Assembly (NCBI GenBank): GCA_964531335.1
Contig: CAZHEV010000006.1
Coordinates: 1-64,000, forward strand
DNA: 64,000 nt
Origin: CAZHEV01 sp964531335 [NCBI: uncultured bacterium]
GTDB taxonomy: Bacteria > Eisenbacteria > RBG-16-71-46 > CAZHEV01
Direction: 5' to 3'
This document shows positions 26,609-36,389 of this stretch, in pieces (position 1 is the stretch's first letter; each line of letters starts with the position of its first letter). Below the pieces are notes generated by a model, which was given only the letters and a program-made list of their open reading frames with translations, was not told the DNA's origin and searched no databases. A program made the position numbers and the translations under genes.

Positions 26609-27578
26609 ATGATAGGAAAGACCGTCAATCATTACAGACTGCTCGAGAAGCTGGGCGAAGGCGGCATGGGAGTCGTCTACAAGGCCGAGGACACCAGGCT
26701 CCTGCGCACTGTCGCGCTCAAGTTCCTGCCCCGCGACCTGGCCGGCAACCTCGACGACAAGGCCCGCTTCATTCGCGAAGCCCGAACCGCATCCGCATTG
26801 CAGCACAACAACATCTGCACCATCCACGAGATCGATGAGACGGAGGATGGGCACATGTTCATGTCCACGGACTACTACAGTGGAGAGACGCTCCAAGAGA
26901 GAATCGCGAAAGGGCCGATAACGCCGGAAGAGGCCGTCGACCTCGTCTCCCAGATCGCCGCCGGCCTTGCGGAGGCTCACGAGGACGGGATCGTGCACCG
27001 CGACATCAAGCCGGCCAACGTGATCGTCACCGAAAAGACAGGTGCCTGGAGAAAGATCCGGAGAGGCGATATCGAGGCGCGAAGCAGTTGGAAGGCGCCC
27101 TTAGTAGTTGTCTCGCCGGAGAAAAGCGTCAGGCGGAGCCTTCGGTAGCCGTCTTTCCTTTCGCCAACATGAGCGGCGCCAAGGAGGATGATTATCTCTG
27201 CGAGGGCTTGGCGGAGGAGATCATCAGCGCGCTGACGCTCGTGCCCGGGCTGCGGGTCATAGCCAGAACGTCATCGTTTCTGGTAGGAAGGATGGAGTTG
27301 GACTACAACTGGCCCGAAGTCGATCGAGAATGCGGAAGGGCTCTCGAGCTCAATCCTGACTCGCCTCTGGTCCGGCAGCGGACGGTTATGTCCCGCCGTC
27401 CGTGTTCATGCTTGGATACGCTGGGCTGAAGAGGTGGGATGACGTTCTCGATTGGCTGGAGAAAGCCATCGAGGGCCGCGATCCGCTGGCCATGCCTATA
27501 AAGACATATCCCTTTCTCGACCCTGTGCGAGAGGATCCGCGTTACAAGGCTCTCCTGAAGGTGATGAAACTGGAATGA
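26609..27578 (+). pseudogene. Decayed paralogue of the Ser/Thr kinase
   Basis: The frame starts like the neighbouring kinase (MIGKTVNHYRLLEKLGEGGMG) and keeps the VALKF lysine and HRDIKPAN. It then loses the DFG and substrate-binding half and changes frame near 27050-27090. A second frame resumes in the TolB-like part (SVAVFPFANMSGAKEDDYLCEG), jumps to TPR-like sequence (ELNPDSPLV) and breaks again near 27380. A third reads WLEKAIEGRDPLAMPIKTYPFLDPVR and ends with TGA at 27576-27578. At least two deletions and two frame changes make it a pseudogene. About 84 bases around the glycine loop match the intact gene with one difference. Confidence 0.8.
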
Positions 27579-27631
27579 CGGGCCGGCGCGCGTCACGCCG
27601 CGTGCTGCTCCGGGGGTGAACTCTCCACCTT

Positions 27632-28312
27632 CTACTCCGCTCTTCCCTTCTCGCCTCCTCCGTGGCAGTGGCGGATCAGCTCGCCTTCAACCATGAAGAC
27701 CACGTCCTCCGCGATGTTGGTCGCGAGGTCCGCGATTCGCTCGAGGTTTCTCGAGACCGAGAGGAGATGCGTGGCCCGCTTGGTTGAGCCGGGGTCATGA
27801 CGTATGACCTGCTCGAGGGCGTCGAACATCTTCCTGTTCATCGAATCCACTTCGTCGTCGCTTTCGAGCACCTCTCTGGCCAGCTTCGTGTTCATGTCGA
27901 CCAGCGATTCGAGGCTGTTCTCTACCATCTCCTGCACCCTTCCCGCCATGTGCTCTATCGTCAGGGGCACCTCGATGGCGTCCCGGCCGGAGAGATAGGT
28001 GGCCCTCTCCGCGATGTTGACCGCCAGGTCGCCCATCCGCTCCAGGTCGTTGTTCACCTTGAGCGCCGCGATGATGAACCTCAGATCCGTGGCCACGGGC
28101 TGATAGAGAGCCAGGATCTTCAGGCAGTCCTCCTCGAGCTCGACCTCCTTCGTGTCGATCTCTTCGTCCCCGCGGATGACCTCTTCGGCGAGCTCGGGCC
28201 GGCGGCTCGTGAGCGCCAGGATCGCCCTGTTGATGGCGTCCTCGACCATCGATCCGATGATCAGAAGGCTTCTTTTAAGCTTGTCCAGGTCATGGCACAG
28301 GTGCTGGCTCAC
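27632..28312 (-). CDS. phoU: Phosphate transport regulator PhoU
   Basis: A 226-residue helical protein made of two PhoU repeats, with the acidic metal-binding motifs ALxxRRPELAEEVIRGDEEID-like (residues 35-60) and LESDDEVDSMNRKMFDAL (about 145-165). PhoU links the Pst transporter to PhoR and keeps the Pho response off when phosphate is plentiful. It is the last gene of the pst run, 12 bases after pstB. Confidence 0.95.
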   Translation of the reverse strand: MSQHLCHDLDKLKRSLLIIGSMVEDAINRAILALTSRRPELAEEVIRGDEEIDTKEVELEEDCLKILALYQPVATDLRFIIAALKVNNDLERMGDLAVNIAERATYLSGRDAIEVPLTIEHMAGRVQEMVENSLESLVDMNTKLAREVLESDDEVDSMNRKMFDALEQVIRHDPGSTKRATHLLSVSRNLERIADLATNIAEDVVFMVEGELIRHCHGGGEKGRAE

Positions 28313-28324
28313 GGTCTATACCTC

Positions 28325-29143
28325 CTATCCGAACCTGCCGGTCACGTACTCTTCCGTTCTCTTGTGCTTGGGCCGCGTGAACAACTCCTGAGTCACTCCG
28401 AACTCGATGAGCTTGCCGTTCTCCAGAAACGCGGTGAAGTCCGAGACCCTGGCCGCCTGCTGCATGTTGTGGGTGACGATGATTATCGTGTACTTCTTCT
28501 TGAGCTCGAAAAGGAGGTCCTCTATCCGGGTGGTCGAAACGGGGTCGAGCGCCGAAGCCGGCTCGTCCATCAGTATTATCTCGGGCTCCATCGCCAGAGC
28601 CCTGGCTATACAAAGCCTCTGCTGCTGCCCTCCGGAGAGGTTGAGCGCGGGCTCGTTCAGACGGTCCTTGACCTCCTCCCAGAGCGCGGCCCGGCGCAGC
28701 GATCGTTCCACCAGCTCCCCGAGATCGCCGGGATAGCCGTTGACCGAAGGCCCCCATGCGACGTTCTTGAAGACGGACTTGGGGAACGGGTTGGGCTTCT
28801 GGAAAACCATTCCTATGCGCCGGCGCAGCTCGACGGGGTCGATCTCCTTTGCGTATATGTCGACGCCCCGAAAAAGTATGTTTCCTTCCAAGCCGGCCTG
28901 CGGAACGAAGTCGTTCATCCTGTTGAAGGCGCGCAAAATAGTGCTCTTCCCGCATCCGGAGGGGCCGATTATGGCTGTGATCCTTTGCGCCTTCACCGCC
29001 AGGGACACGTCGATGATGGCCGGCTTCCGCGCGTACTTTATGGTGACCCCCCGCGCCTCTACGATGGTCCCCGTCGTATAGGGAGAGAGCGAGCCGCGCT
29101 CGCGCCCGGGAGCCCTTATGTTGGCCAATTGTACTTCGCGCAT
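28325..29143 (-). CDS. pstB: Phosphate ABC transporter ATP-binding protein PstB
   Basis: A 272-residue ABC ATPase with Walker [10 protein letters not shown], signature LSGGQQQR, Walker [14 protein letters not shown] and the H-loop [18 protein letters not shown] is typical of PstB. It powers high-affinity phosphate uptake with PstA and PstC. Residues before about 30 are longer than the family core, so a start some codons downstream is possible. It begins two bases after pstA ends. Confidence 0.96.
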   Translation of the reverse strand: MREVQLANIRAPGRERGSLSPYTTGTIVEARGVTIKYARKPAIIDVSLAVKAQRITAIIGPSGCGKSTILRAFNRMNDFVPQAGLEGNILFRGVDIYAKEIDPVELRRRIGMVFQKPNPFPKSVFKNVAWGPSVNGYPGDLGELVERSLRRAALWEEVKDRLNEPALNLSGGQQQRLCIARALAMEPEIILMDEPASALDPVSTTRIEDLLFELKKKYTIIIVTHNMQQAARVSDFTAFLENGKLIEFGVTQELFTRPKHKRTEEYVTGRFG

Positions 29144-29145
29144 CG

Positions 29146-30108
29146 TTATCCCTTCGTGGAACCCTGCGAGCGATAACGGATGTAAACCGCCGCCGCGTTC
29201 ATCAGAAGCAAAGTCGCGAGCAATACTATGATACCGGCCGCGGCGAGCTTATGGAACTCGGGTTGCGGCCTGGCCGCCCAGTTGAAGATCTGGATCGGCA
29301 GCGGCATGAAAGGGTCCATAGGTCCGGACGGAACGAAGGCGACGTACGCGAGGGCCCCGATCATGATCATCGGCGCGCTCTCCCCGATCGCCCTGGACAG
29401 GGACAGGATCACCCCCGTGAGGATCCCGGGAAGGGCGCCCGGGAGCACGTGATCGCGGACCGTCTGCCACCTCGTTGCGCCCACTGCGTAAGCCGCGTGG
29501 CGCACGGACGGGGGCACCGCGCGTATGGCCTCGCGGGAGGCTATGATTATCACAGGGAGTATCAGCAGGCTCATGGTGAGGCTGCCGGCCAGGACGCTCC
29601 GGCCGAGGGCCATCCAGCGCACGAAGACGGCCAGGCCCAGGATGCCGTAGACGATGGAGGGAACGCCGGCCAGGTTGGCGATATTGACCTCGATGAACCG
29701 GCTGAGCCTGCCCTGAGCGGCGTACTCTTCGAGATATATCGCCGCGGCTACGCCCACAGGTATAGAGATGCACGCGGTCAGCCCTATCAGCCATACCGAT
29801 CCCCAGAGAGCCGATTTTATTCCCGCCTTCTCGGGAAACCGGGAGGGGAACTCGGTCAGGAACTGGAGGTCCAGCCAGCCGATCCCCTGCCTCGTCACGT
29901 GGACCAGCAGTATGACCAGCAGGACCACCCCGGCACCGGTGATGATTCCACACATGCCCCGGAAGAGCTTCGCCTGCAAGTGGCGCCTCTGCAGGTTTCC
30001 CGCCGATGCGCCGCCGGTAGTGAGAAAGCGCGCGTCCGTGACGTCCCGCCCCGTCTCATCTTTCCCCCCGGCAACGCCCGAAGGATTTTTCATTCCGCTG
30101 AGGGCCAT
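29146..30108 (-). CDS. pstA: Phosphate ABC transporter permease PstA
   Basis: A 320-residue inner-membrane permease with six membrane segments and the EAA-type loop [25 protein letters not shown]. The N-terminal 50 residues are polar and longer than usual. It pairs with PstC to form the phosphate channel. Its start overlaps the last base of pstC, showing tight coupling. Confidence 0.95.
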   Translation of the reverse strand: MALSGMKNPSGVAGGKDETGRDVTDARFLTTGGASAGNLQRRHLQAKLFRGMCGIITGAGVVLLVILLVHVTRQGIGWLDLQFLTEFPSRFPEKAGIKSALWGSVWLIGLTACISIPVGVAAAIYLEEYAAQGRLSRFIEVNIANLAGVPSIVYGILGLAVFVRWMALGRSVLAGSLTMSLLILPVIIIASREAIRAVPPSVRHAAYAVGATRWQTVRDHVLPGALPGILTGVILSLSRAIGESAPMIMIGALAYVAFVPSGPMDPFMPLPIQIFNWAARPQPEFHKLAAAGIIVLLATLLLMNAAAVYIRYRSQGSTKG

Positions 30109-31070
30109 TATTCGTAAACCTCCCGGAAGCGCCTGAGGAAACGGTGGGCGATGACGTTCATGCTCAGAGTGATTACAAACAGTAGGGCGCCGACGGCGAA
30201 TATGGTCTGGTACTCGACGGTGCCCGCGGGGGTGTCACCGAGGCTGACCTGGACGATATAGGCGGTCATGGTCTGGATGCTCTCGAGCGGATTGAGCGTC
30301 AGCTTGGGGGTGGCCCCGGCCGCCAGGGTGACCGCCATCGTCTCACCGATCGCCCGCGAGATCGCGAGGACGAAGGACGCCACCACGCCGGACAGCGCCG
30401 ATGGCACGACGACCCGGGTCGTCACCTCCATGTGGGTCGCCCCGAGGGCGTAGGCGCCGTCACGGAGCGAGCCGGGCACGGCCCTCATGGCGTCGTCGCA
30501 CAGAGAGGCGATCATCGGCAGTATCATGATCCCCACGACGATGGCGCCGCTGGCGGCGTTGAACACCTCTGTCTGCGGAAACACCTTGGCCAGCACGGGC
30601 GTCACGAAAGTCAGGGCGAAGTACCCGTAGACGACGGTGGGAACCCCGGCGAGAACCTCCAGCACGGGCTTTATGATGGAGCGAACCCTCTCGGAAGCAT
30701 ACTCCGCAAGGTAGATCGCGCTGGCCAGCCCGACCGGAATGGAGATGACGGCCGCCCCCACTACTATCAGGAAAGTCCCACAGACGAGGGGAAGAACGCC
30801 GAAAGAGCGAGGCTCGAGAAGAGGCGTCCACTCGGTGCCCAGGAGAAAAGAGAAGACCGGCACGCGCCAGAAAAAGGAAAACGCCTCCTTGGCGAGCACG
30901 AATATGATCGCGATCGTCGTCAACACGGACAGGACCGCGCAGACGAACAGCAGCCCCCTGATGCCTTGTTCCTTCAAATGCCTGAGGCGGCGGCGCCTCA
31001 GAGCCGCCGCCTCGGCCATGTCTTGAGCCCCTTCGGGCGATCCCGATCCCTCGAAGGGATCCTGTCCCAT
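30108..31070 (-). CDS. pstC: Phosphate ABC transporter permease PstC
   Basis: A 320-residue permease with six membrane segments and the EAA-type loop [28 protein letters not shown] at 31070 was chosen because it lies four bases after the pstS stop; the frame is open to 31109 inside pstS. No strong Shine-Dalgarno is seen, so translation may depend on coupling to pstS. Confidence 0.95.
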   Translation of the reverse strand: MGQDPFEGSGSPEGAQDMAEAAALRRRRLRHLKEQGIRGLLFVCAVLSVLTTIAIIFVLAKEAFSFFWRVPVFSFLLGTEWTPLLEPRSFGVLPLVCGTFLIVVGAAVISIPVGLASAIYLAEYASERVRSIIKPVLEVLAGVPTVVYGYFALTFVTPVLAKVFPQTEVFNAASGAIVVGIMILPMIASLCDDAMRAVPGSLRDGAYALGATHMEVTTRVVVPSALSGVVASFVLAISRAIGETMAVTLAAGATPKLTLNPLESIQTMTAYIVQVSLGDTPAGTVEYQTIFAVGALLFVITLSMNVIAHRFLRRFREVYE

Positions 31071-31074
31071 GAAC

Positions 31075-32088
31075 TTATCTTTGGACACGATACATCTCTT
31101 CCAGGTCAACGCCCGGCGCGCCGACCCCCGACAGAACCGAGCCGGTCACGCCCTTTTCGAAGCGCTCCAGACCGGCGCTGTAGACCCCGGGCGGCAGCGC
31201 GACATAGCCCACTTCCGCGGCCAGGGCCGGGGCGTTGTTCAAATAGAATTTCACGAACTCCCGGACCTCCGGCCTCTCGGCGGAGGCGTCCCTCGCGTAG
31301 ATGAACAGAGGGCGCGAAAGCGGGCTGTATGTCCCGTTGTTGATGGTCCGTTGCGAAGGGCGAACCGGACCGTCTCCGGAGTCGATGGGCACGATCTTCA
31401 AGCGGTCTCTATTCTCGTCATAGTAGGCGAAGCCGAAAAAGCCCAAGGCGTTCTCGTCTCCGGCGATCCCTTGCACCAGGACGTTGTCGTCCTCGCTGGC
31501 GGTGAAGTCCGGCCTGCAGGCCTGCGCCTTCCCGACGATCGCTTCCGTGAAGTAGTCAAAAGTGCCGGAGTCCGTCCCAGGGCCGTAGAGCTTGATCGGA
31601 AGGTCCGGCCATTGCGGTCTCACGTCGCTCCATTTCTGCACCGTGCTTCCGGGTTGCCAGATCTTCTTCAGCTCCTCCGGCGTGAGATAATCAACGAAGT
31701 CGTTGGCGGGGTTGACCATGACCGCGATGCCGTCGAACGCGACGGGCAGTTCTATGAACTCGACGCCCTTTGCCGCGAGCTTCTCGATCTCCGACTGCTT
31801 GACGGGACGGGACGCGTCGTTTATGTCCGTCTCACCGGCGATGAACTTCTTGAAACCGCCGCCGGTTCCGGAAATCGCCACCAGGACCCGAACTCCGGGA
31901 TACTCCCTCTGGAACTCCTCCGCCACCGCTTCGGTGACGGGGAAGACCGTGCTGGAGCCGTCGATGGTTACGGTTCCCGACAGGCGCGCGTCCTCCTGCC
32001 CGCCGCCACCGCAACCCGACACAACCAGAGACACCATGACCAGCATCCTGAAAGCGATCGATGCCTTGTGAAAGACCTTGGTGATCAT
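31075..32088 (-). CDS. pstS: Phosphate-binding lipoprotein PstS
   Basis: A 337-residue periplasmic binding protein. The start at 32088 follows AAGGAGGAG. The signal peptide ends in the lipobox LVVSGC with Cys26, so it is probably a lipoprotein. Phosphate-binding features include [24 protein letters not shown] and [12 protein letters not shown]. It captures phosphate for the PstCAB transporter and heads the pstS-pstC-pstA-pstB-phoU run. A threefold Pho box lies about 80-110 bases upstream. Confidence 0.96.
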   Translation of the reverse strand: MITKVFHKASIAFRMLVMVSLVVSGCGGGGQEDARLSGTVTIDGSSTVFPVTEAVAEEFQREYPGVRVLVAISGTGGGFKKFIAGETDINDASRPVKQSEIEKLAAKGVEFIELPVAFDGIAVMVNPANDFVDYLTPEELKKIWQPGSTVQKWSDVRPQWPDLPIKLYGPGTDSGTFDYFTEAIVGKAQACRPDFTASEDDNVLVQGIAGDENALGFFGFAYYDENRDRLKIVPIDSGDGPVRPSQRTINNGTYSPLSRPLFIYARDASAERPEVREFVKFYLNNAPALAAEVGYVALPPGVYSAGLERFEKGVTGSVLSGVGAPGVDLEEMYRVQR

Positions 32089-32168
32089 TCTCTCCTCCTT
32101 GTCAACGTGCACTGTCCTGCCCTCCCGGTGAGAATCCACTCAGACTCGCACAAAAACGGCCATGCGGC

Positions 32169-32197
32169 GGTTAAGGCATGGTAAAGATCCTGTGAAG
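32169..32197 (-). promoter_or_regulatory. Pho box (three half-sites) upstream of pstS
   Basis: On the minus strand, CTTCACA (32197-32191), CTTTACC (32186-32180) and CTTAACC (32175-32169) are direct repeats separated by four bases, an 11-bp period. PhoB binds 7-bp direct repeats with this period in well-studied bacteria. The site sits between phoR and pstS, pointing at pstS. Confidence 0.75.
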
Positions 32198-32275
32198 CCC
32201 GCGTGCGCATCCGACCTCTCGTCCGCGATCATCAGCGCGCGGTTGAGGCCCTGTCCCTTGCCCGCGCCGCGGCGC

Positions 32276-34060
32276 TCACGGCGAGGCCGGCGCAGGCGGA
32301 ATCCACACTCTGAAGATGCTGCCCCGTCCCGGGGCGCTCTCGACACTGACCTCTCCCTCGTGGGCCTTTACCACGTTTCTGACTATGGAAAGCCCCAGTC
32401 CGGTCCCTCCCAGCTCCCGCGAGCGGGCCTTGTCCACGCGGTAGAAGCGCTCGAATATGCGCGCCTGGTCCTTGGGCTCGATGCCGATCCCGGTATCCTC
32501 TACTTCGATCAGGGCCCTGTTCCCATCCAGTTTGAGGCGGACCCAGACGCTTCCCTCGGCCGGTGTATATCTGATGGCATTGTTGAGCAGGTTATCCATG
32601 ACTCCCCTCAGGGCTTCGCCGTCCCCCGCCACTATCACCTGGTCATCCGGTACGGAGACCTCGACCCGCAGGCCTTTGGCGCTGCCCTCCACCAACTGGG
32701 AGCTCACCGACTGCTCCACCACCTCCCTGAGATCAAGCAGCTCCCTGCCCAGTTCGGGCTTCTGGGACTCCACGCGGGAGAGCGTGAGCAGGTCCTTGAC
32801 CAGGGCCGATAGGCGGGCCGTCTGACCTCTTACCTTGGTCAAGAAACGCCTCTGTGTCTCGCCGTCCATGGATTTGTCTCCCAAGATCGTCTCGACGAGT
32901 CCTTGCAGCGCGGTAAGGGGAGTCTTCAGCTCGTGAGAGACATTCGCCACGAAGTCCCTTCGGACCTCCTCCAGTCTGTGCATCTCGGTGACGTCGTTCA
33001 GGATCGCGACCGCGCCGGAGATCTCCCCCGTGGCCTCCTGGAGCGGCGATGCCTGAAGCTCTATGACCCTGTCCCGGATGCGGGCCGGCATGTGCACCTG
33101 TTCATTGACCGACGTCACCCGGCGCATGGCTTCCCCCAGCGCCTGCGTAATCTCGGGTAGCCTGGTGACCTCCCAGACGGGCCTTCCCAGGCTCGCCTCC
33201 GGATCGGCACCCAGCATCTTCGCAGCGACCGAGTTTATGTGGAGAACCCGCTCCTGCCGGTCAACGGCGATGACCCCTTCGCCCATTCCGCGGAGAATGG
33301 CGAGGAGCTTGTTTCGATCGAAGGTGATCGTCTTGATGCGCTTTTCCAGCTCGTCCGCCATCCTGTTGAAGGAGTCGGCAAGCCCGGCCACCTCATCCTC
33401 GCCGCCGATTCTTACTCTCCGCGTGTATTCTCCGGATGCGATGCCGTGGGCGACTGACGCCATCTCCGTGAGAGGCTTGGTCATCCTGCGCACGAAGAAG
33501 AACCCGACGAGGAACCCTATCGCCAGCGCCATGGCGGCCTCGAGAGCGACGATCTCCCGAAAGTGGGTGACCCGTTCGTCGACCAGGGTCAGAGGAAGGG
33601 ACACGCGCGCGTAACCGATCAGATCGTCTCCCCGGCGGACGGCGCGGGCCAGATACATCATCTTCTTGCCGAGCGTATTGCTGAACCTGATAGCCTTTCC
33701 CGTGCCCCGCGCCTTTGCCTCCAGAACCTCCGGGCGGGTTCCGTGATCATCCATGAGGGCCGGTGATTCCTCCGAGTCCGCCACGACCGTCCCATCGGCC
33801 GCGATCACCGTGAGCCTGGCGCCTATTGTGTCTCCCAAAAGCCCCACGCGATCGTTGAGGTCTCGTCCGAGCCCTCCGCGCAGCACAGGGGCCGCGATCT
33901 CAGCGAGAAGCGGCGCGTTGGACGTGAGTCGGCGCTCGATCTCCTGGAGCGAGCTTCTCTCTATGCTGCGCCCGGCGAGGACGGCGACCATCCCCGTGGT
34001 GAGCAGCACCATGAATGCGTATCCGGCGTACAACTTGAACAAGAAGCGGGAGCGGAACAT
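32276..34060 (-). CDS. phoR: Phosphate regulon sensor kinase PhoR
   Basis: A 594-residue membrane histidine kinase. Order: an N-terminal helix (about 9-30), a periplasmic part (about 35-165) richer than in E. coli PhoR, a second helix (about 170-190), HAMP, PAS (about 255-360), HisKA with His376 in VANVSHELKTPLT and a HATPase with GGTGLGLSIVRNVVKAH. It phosphorylates PhoB when phosphate is low. Its start is three bases after the phoB stop. The 187-base gap to pstS carries the Pho box. Confidence 0.94.
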   Translation of the reverse strand: MFRSRFLFKLYAGYAFMVLLTTGMVAVLAGRSIERSSLQEIERRLTSNAPLLAEIAAPVLRGGLGRDLNDRVGLLGDTIGARLTVIAADGTVVADSEESPALMDDHGTRPEVLEAKARGTGKAIRFSNTLGKKMMYLARAVRRGDDLIGYARVSLPLTLVDERVTHFREIVALEAAMALAIGFLVGFFFVRRMTKPLTEMASVAHGIASGEYTRRVRIGGEDEVAGLADSFNRMADELEKRIKTITFDRNKLLAILRGMGEGVIAVDRQERVLHINSVAAKMLGADPEASLGRPVWEVTRLPEITQALGEAMRRVTSVNEQVHMPARIRDRVIELQASPLQEATGEISGAVAILNDVTEMHRLEEVRRDFVANVSHELKTPLTALQGLVETILGDKSMDGETQRRFLTKVRGQTARLSALVKDLLTLSRVESQKPELGRELLDLREVVEQSVSSQLVEGSAKGLRVEVSVPDDQVIVAGDGEALRGVMDNLLNNAIRYTPAEGSVWVRLKLDGNRALIEVEDTGIGIEPKDQARIFERFYRVDKARSRELGGTGLGLSIVRNVVKAHEGEVSVESAPGRGSIFRVWIPPAPASP

Positions 34061-34063
34061 AGT

Positions 34064-34762
34064 CTATCCCCGGGCGTCTTTGAATCGGTAGCCGACTCCT
34101 CGGATCGTCTCGATCAGGTGCTGGCAGCGGCCGAGCTTCTTGCGGATGGACAACACATGGACGTCGATGTTCCTGTCTATCACCACGGCATCGTCGCCTA
34201 TGGCTCTGCTGAGTAGCTGGTCGCGCGTAAAGACGCGGCCCGGATGGGAAGCCAGGAAATGGAGCAACCGGAACTCGGTGGCGGTAAAGACAACAGGCTT
34301 TTCATCGACCCTGACCTCGTGGCGATTCGCGTCAACGGACAGGGCGCCATGGACGATCGGGCCGGAGGGACTCGATTCCTCGCGCATCGTCCCTCTGCGC
34401 AGGACGGCCTTGACCCTCGCCACGAGCTCCTTGGGCTTGAAAGGTTTGACCATGTAGTCGTCGGCCCCGACCCCGAGCCCGAGCACGATCTCGCTTTCCT
34501 CTCCCTTGGCCGTCACCATGATTATTGGAATATGCGCGGTGACGGGGTCGTTGCGTATAGCGCGGCAGACCTCGATGCCGTCCAGGCCCGGAAGCATTAG
34601 ATCGAGAAGCACCAGCGAAGGGGCTTCCTTGCGCACGGTGCGCAACCCCTCCTCGCCGTCCCGGCAGGAGACCAGGCCGTATCCTTCCCTGGCCAGGTTG
34701 TATTCGAGCACTTCCAGGATGTCCGGCTCATCCTCGATGAGGACGATCTTCCCGCGCTTCAT
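34064..34762 (-). CDS. phoB: Phosphate regulon response regulator PhoB
   Basis: A 232-residue OmpR-family regulator. The receiver has Asp54 in LVLLDLMLPG and the Lys in MVKPFKPKEL. The C-terminal winged helix contains VFTATEFRLLHFLASHPGRVFTRDQLL and RNIDVHVLSIRKKLG. GGGAGG precedes the ATG. With phoR it forms a two-gene unit ahead of the pst genes. Its likely targets in this window are the sites at 32169 and 36361. Confidence 0.95.
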   Translation of the reverse strand: MKRGKIVLIEDEPDILEVLEYNLAREGYGLVSCRDGEEGLRTVRKEAPSLVLLDLMLPGLDGIEVCRAIRNDPVTAHIPIIMVTAKGEESEIVLGLGVGADDYMVKPFKPKELVARVKAVLRRGTMREESSPSGPIVHGALSVDANRHEVRVDEKPVVFTATEFRLLHFLASHPGRVFTRDQLLSRAIGDDAVVIDRNIDVHVLSIRKKLGRCQHLIETIRGVGYRFKDARG

Positions 34763-35091
34763 GGTTCTCCCTCCCCAAGGGGCGCAAGGAACGCGCTTGA
34801 GCCGTGGCTTGCGCGGAGCCCGCGGCGCAGAGCCCCGCCCCGCGGCTCGAGCTCCCCGCGGCCACGATACTACAGGCCCTTTCGCTTTCGCACAAGGACC
34901 GCCCGCCGGAGACGCGCCGGTTCAAGGGGCCGCCCACGCTTCACCGGCAAAGCCCCTGCCCCGCGCCCGCCCCGGGGATGGTCTCTTTCGCCACATCGGC
35001 GAACAGTGCCCCAGGGCTCCCAAGGTGCGTCTCGATACGACGGGAATCCATACGGCGAAGGACGCTCGTCGGAGCTCCTCCGATCCTTCGA
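34763..35091. other. Intergenic region between the porin and phoB genes
   Basis: A 329-base gap. A hairpin (about 35055-35090, CGAAGG pairing with CCTTCG and an inner CGGAG/CTCCG) follows the porin stop but has no T-tract. The remainder is very GC-rich. The phoB promoter should be here; I see no Pho-box-like triple repeat. No gene is supported. Confidence 0.4.
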
Positions 35092-36207
35092 TCAGGGATA
35101 GTGAATCTGCACCGTCGTCTGCAGCCGCCAGTCATCGTCCCTGTCATGGGCCTCATAAGCGACATGCTCGACGTCGACCAGGAACATGCTGTGCATGGGC
35201 ATGTGATAGGCATAGCCGAGAATCAAACGATCGTTTTCGTCGGAGTCGATGTCGTCGTTGGGGTCATAGTGGTCCCATCTGGCGATGACGCTGCTGCTCC
35301 TTCCGGGAATCTTGATCTCGCCGAAGAGCGAGTAGCCCCCGTGGTCGAACGGGTCGCCGTCGTCGCCGACGAAGGTGCCCTTCTGGTTGCCGGCGGCGGC
35401 GGCGTAGGTTCCCGTAAGTGTGACGTACTCGTGCTCGTAACTTATCTGACCGAGGTTGAAGCGCCAGTCGGGCGGATCGAGAAGCTCGGTGGCCGCCACG
35501 TTGCCCTCTCCGTAGAGGCCGAAGTAGCTGATCTGAAGCCCCGGCAGCGCCTCGGGGACGGGCCTTACCGTAAGCCTGCCCTCCAGGACCTTGTTCTCGT
35601 TCCTCTCGACCGCGTGATAGCCCCCGCCGTTGTAAACGCCGACCGCGAAGCTGCCGTAGAGCCCCGGGTACTTCTTGTTGACGGTCTCCTGGTACTCCTC
35701 GTCGATCTCCCCTCCGATCAACGCCCCGAAGGTGAAGCCGAAGTCGGCGGAGTTGAAATTGCCGTTCCTCTCGGCGAACATGGTGTCCTGTAGCCGGTAG
35801 TAGTTTATGTGCTCCTCGAAGTCGAGCCACGGCATGTGGGCCAGGCCGAACTCCAACCAGGGCTCGTGGACAAGGCCCTTACGGCCGGATATGAACTTGG
35901 CGTAAGCGTACTTCAGCCTCACCTTCATGTCGCCCGACGAGTCCTGGTGGACGTCAGGCGTGATCCTGGCCTCCAGCCAGGGCGTCATCTTCTTCTTTAC
36001 GTTGATATAGCCCCTCTTCACCCTGAAGAGGTTGTAGTCGCTCCTCTCGCTTTCGCCGTTCTGGTAGGAGATATACCACAGCGCTCCGATCTCGAGCCGG
36101 CTGATCCCCTTGGGAAGATCAACCTTCTTTTCCGCGGAAAAGACCGGTCCGGCCGAAGCCAGGAATGCAACACCGGCCGCCAGAACGGCAATCGACCTGT
36201 AACCTAT
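35092..36207 (-). CDS. Outer-membrane porin, probably phosphate-starvation induced
   Basis: A 371-residue barrel protein. After a signal peptide (GYRSIAVLAAGVAFLASAGPVFSA) come alternating beta-strand segments rich in Tyr, Trp and Gly with acidic turns, resembling phosphate-selective porins O/P. The C-terminus VQIHYP is not the usual Phe. The frame has no ATG, GTG or TTG between the upstream stop near 36330 and the signal peptide. The best start is ATA at 36207, nine bases after a perfect AGGAGG; ATT at 36192 is second. A Pho-box-like triple repeat lies at 36361-36389. The substrate (phosphate or polyphosphate) is inferred from that control. Confidence 0.75.
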   Translation of the reverse strand: MGYRSIAVLAAGVAFLASAGPVFSAEKKVDLPKGISRLEIGALWYISYQNGESERSDYNLFRVKRGYINVKKKMTPWLEARITPDVHQDSSGDMKVRLKYAYAKFISGRKGLVHEPWLEFGLAHMPWLDFEEHINYYRLQDTMFAERNGNFNSADFGFTFGALIGGEIDEEYQETVNKKYPGLYGSFAVGVYNGGGYHAVERNENKVLEGRLTVRPVPEALPGLQISYFGLYGEGNVAATELLDPPDWRFNLGQISYEHEYVTLTGTYAAAAGNQKGTFVGDDGDPFDHGGYSLFGEIKIPGRSSSVIARWDHYDPNDDIDSDENDRLILGYAYHMPMHSMFLVDVEHVAYEAHDRDDDWRLQTTVQIHYP

Positions 36208-36216
36208 CTCCTTCGC

Positions 36217-36222
36217 CCTCCT
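36217..36222 (-). promoter_or_regulatory. Ribosome binding site supporting an ATA start
   Basis: A perfect AGGAGG lies nine bases before ATA at 36207-36205. Nothing in the next 60 bases in frame offers ATG, GTG or TTG, and the residues right after the ATA form a normal signal peptide. Confidence 0.55.
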
Positions 36223-36360
36223 GTGTGTGCTCAGATGTCCTCCCGCCGCGGCGGCGGCCCCCCGCCTACATCGACGCTCCGGGCTGCTCGCACGGTCTCG
36301 TCCGCCGAGCTTCCCGGCGGAACTGTCTTATAATATCCCCCTTTTAGCTTAGCCGGGCAA

Positions 36361-36389
36361 CTTAAAGGTATTGTTAAGAAAACATGAAG
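36361..36389 (-). promoter_or_regulatory. Pho box (three half-sites) upstream of the porin gene
   Basis: On the minus strand, CTTCATG (36389-36383), CTTAACA (36378-36372) and CTTTAAG (36367-36361) are spaced by four bases, the same 11-bp period and orientation as the pstS site. Downstream, TAAGCT (36351-36346) is a weak -10 at the expected distance; a better TATTAT at 36335-36330 lies farther away. Confidence 0.65.
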
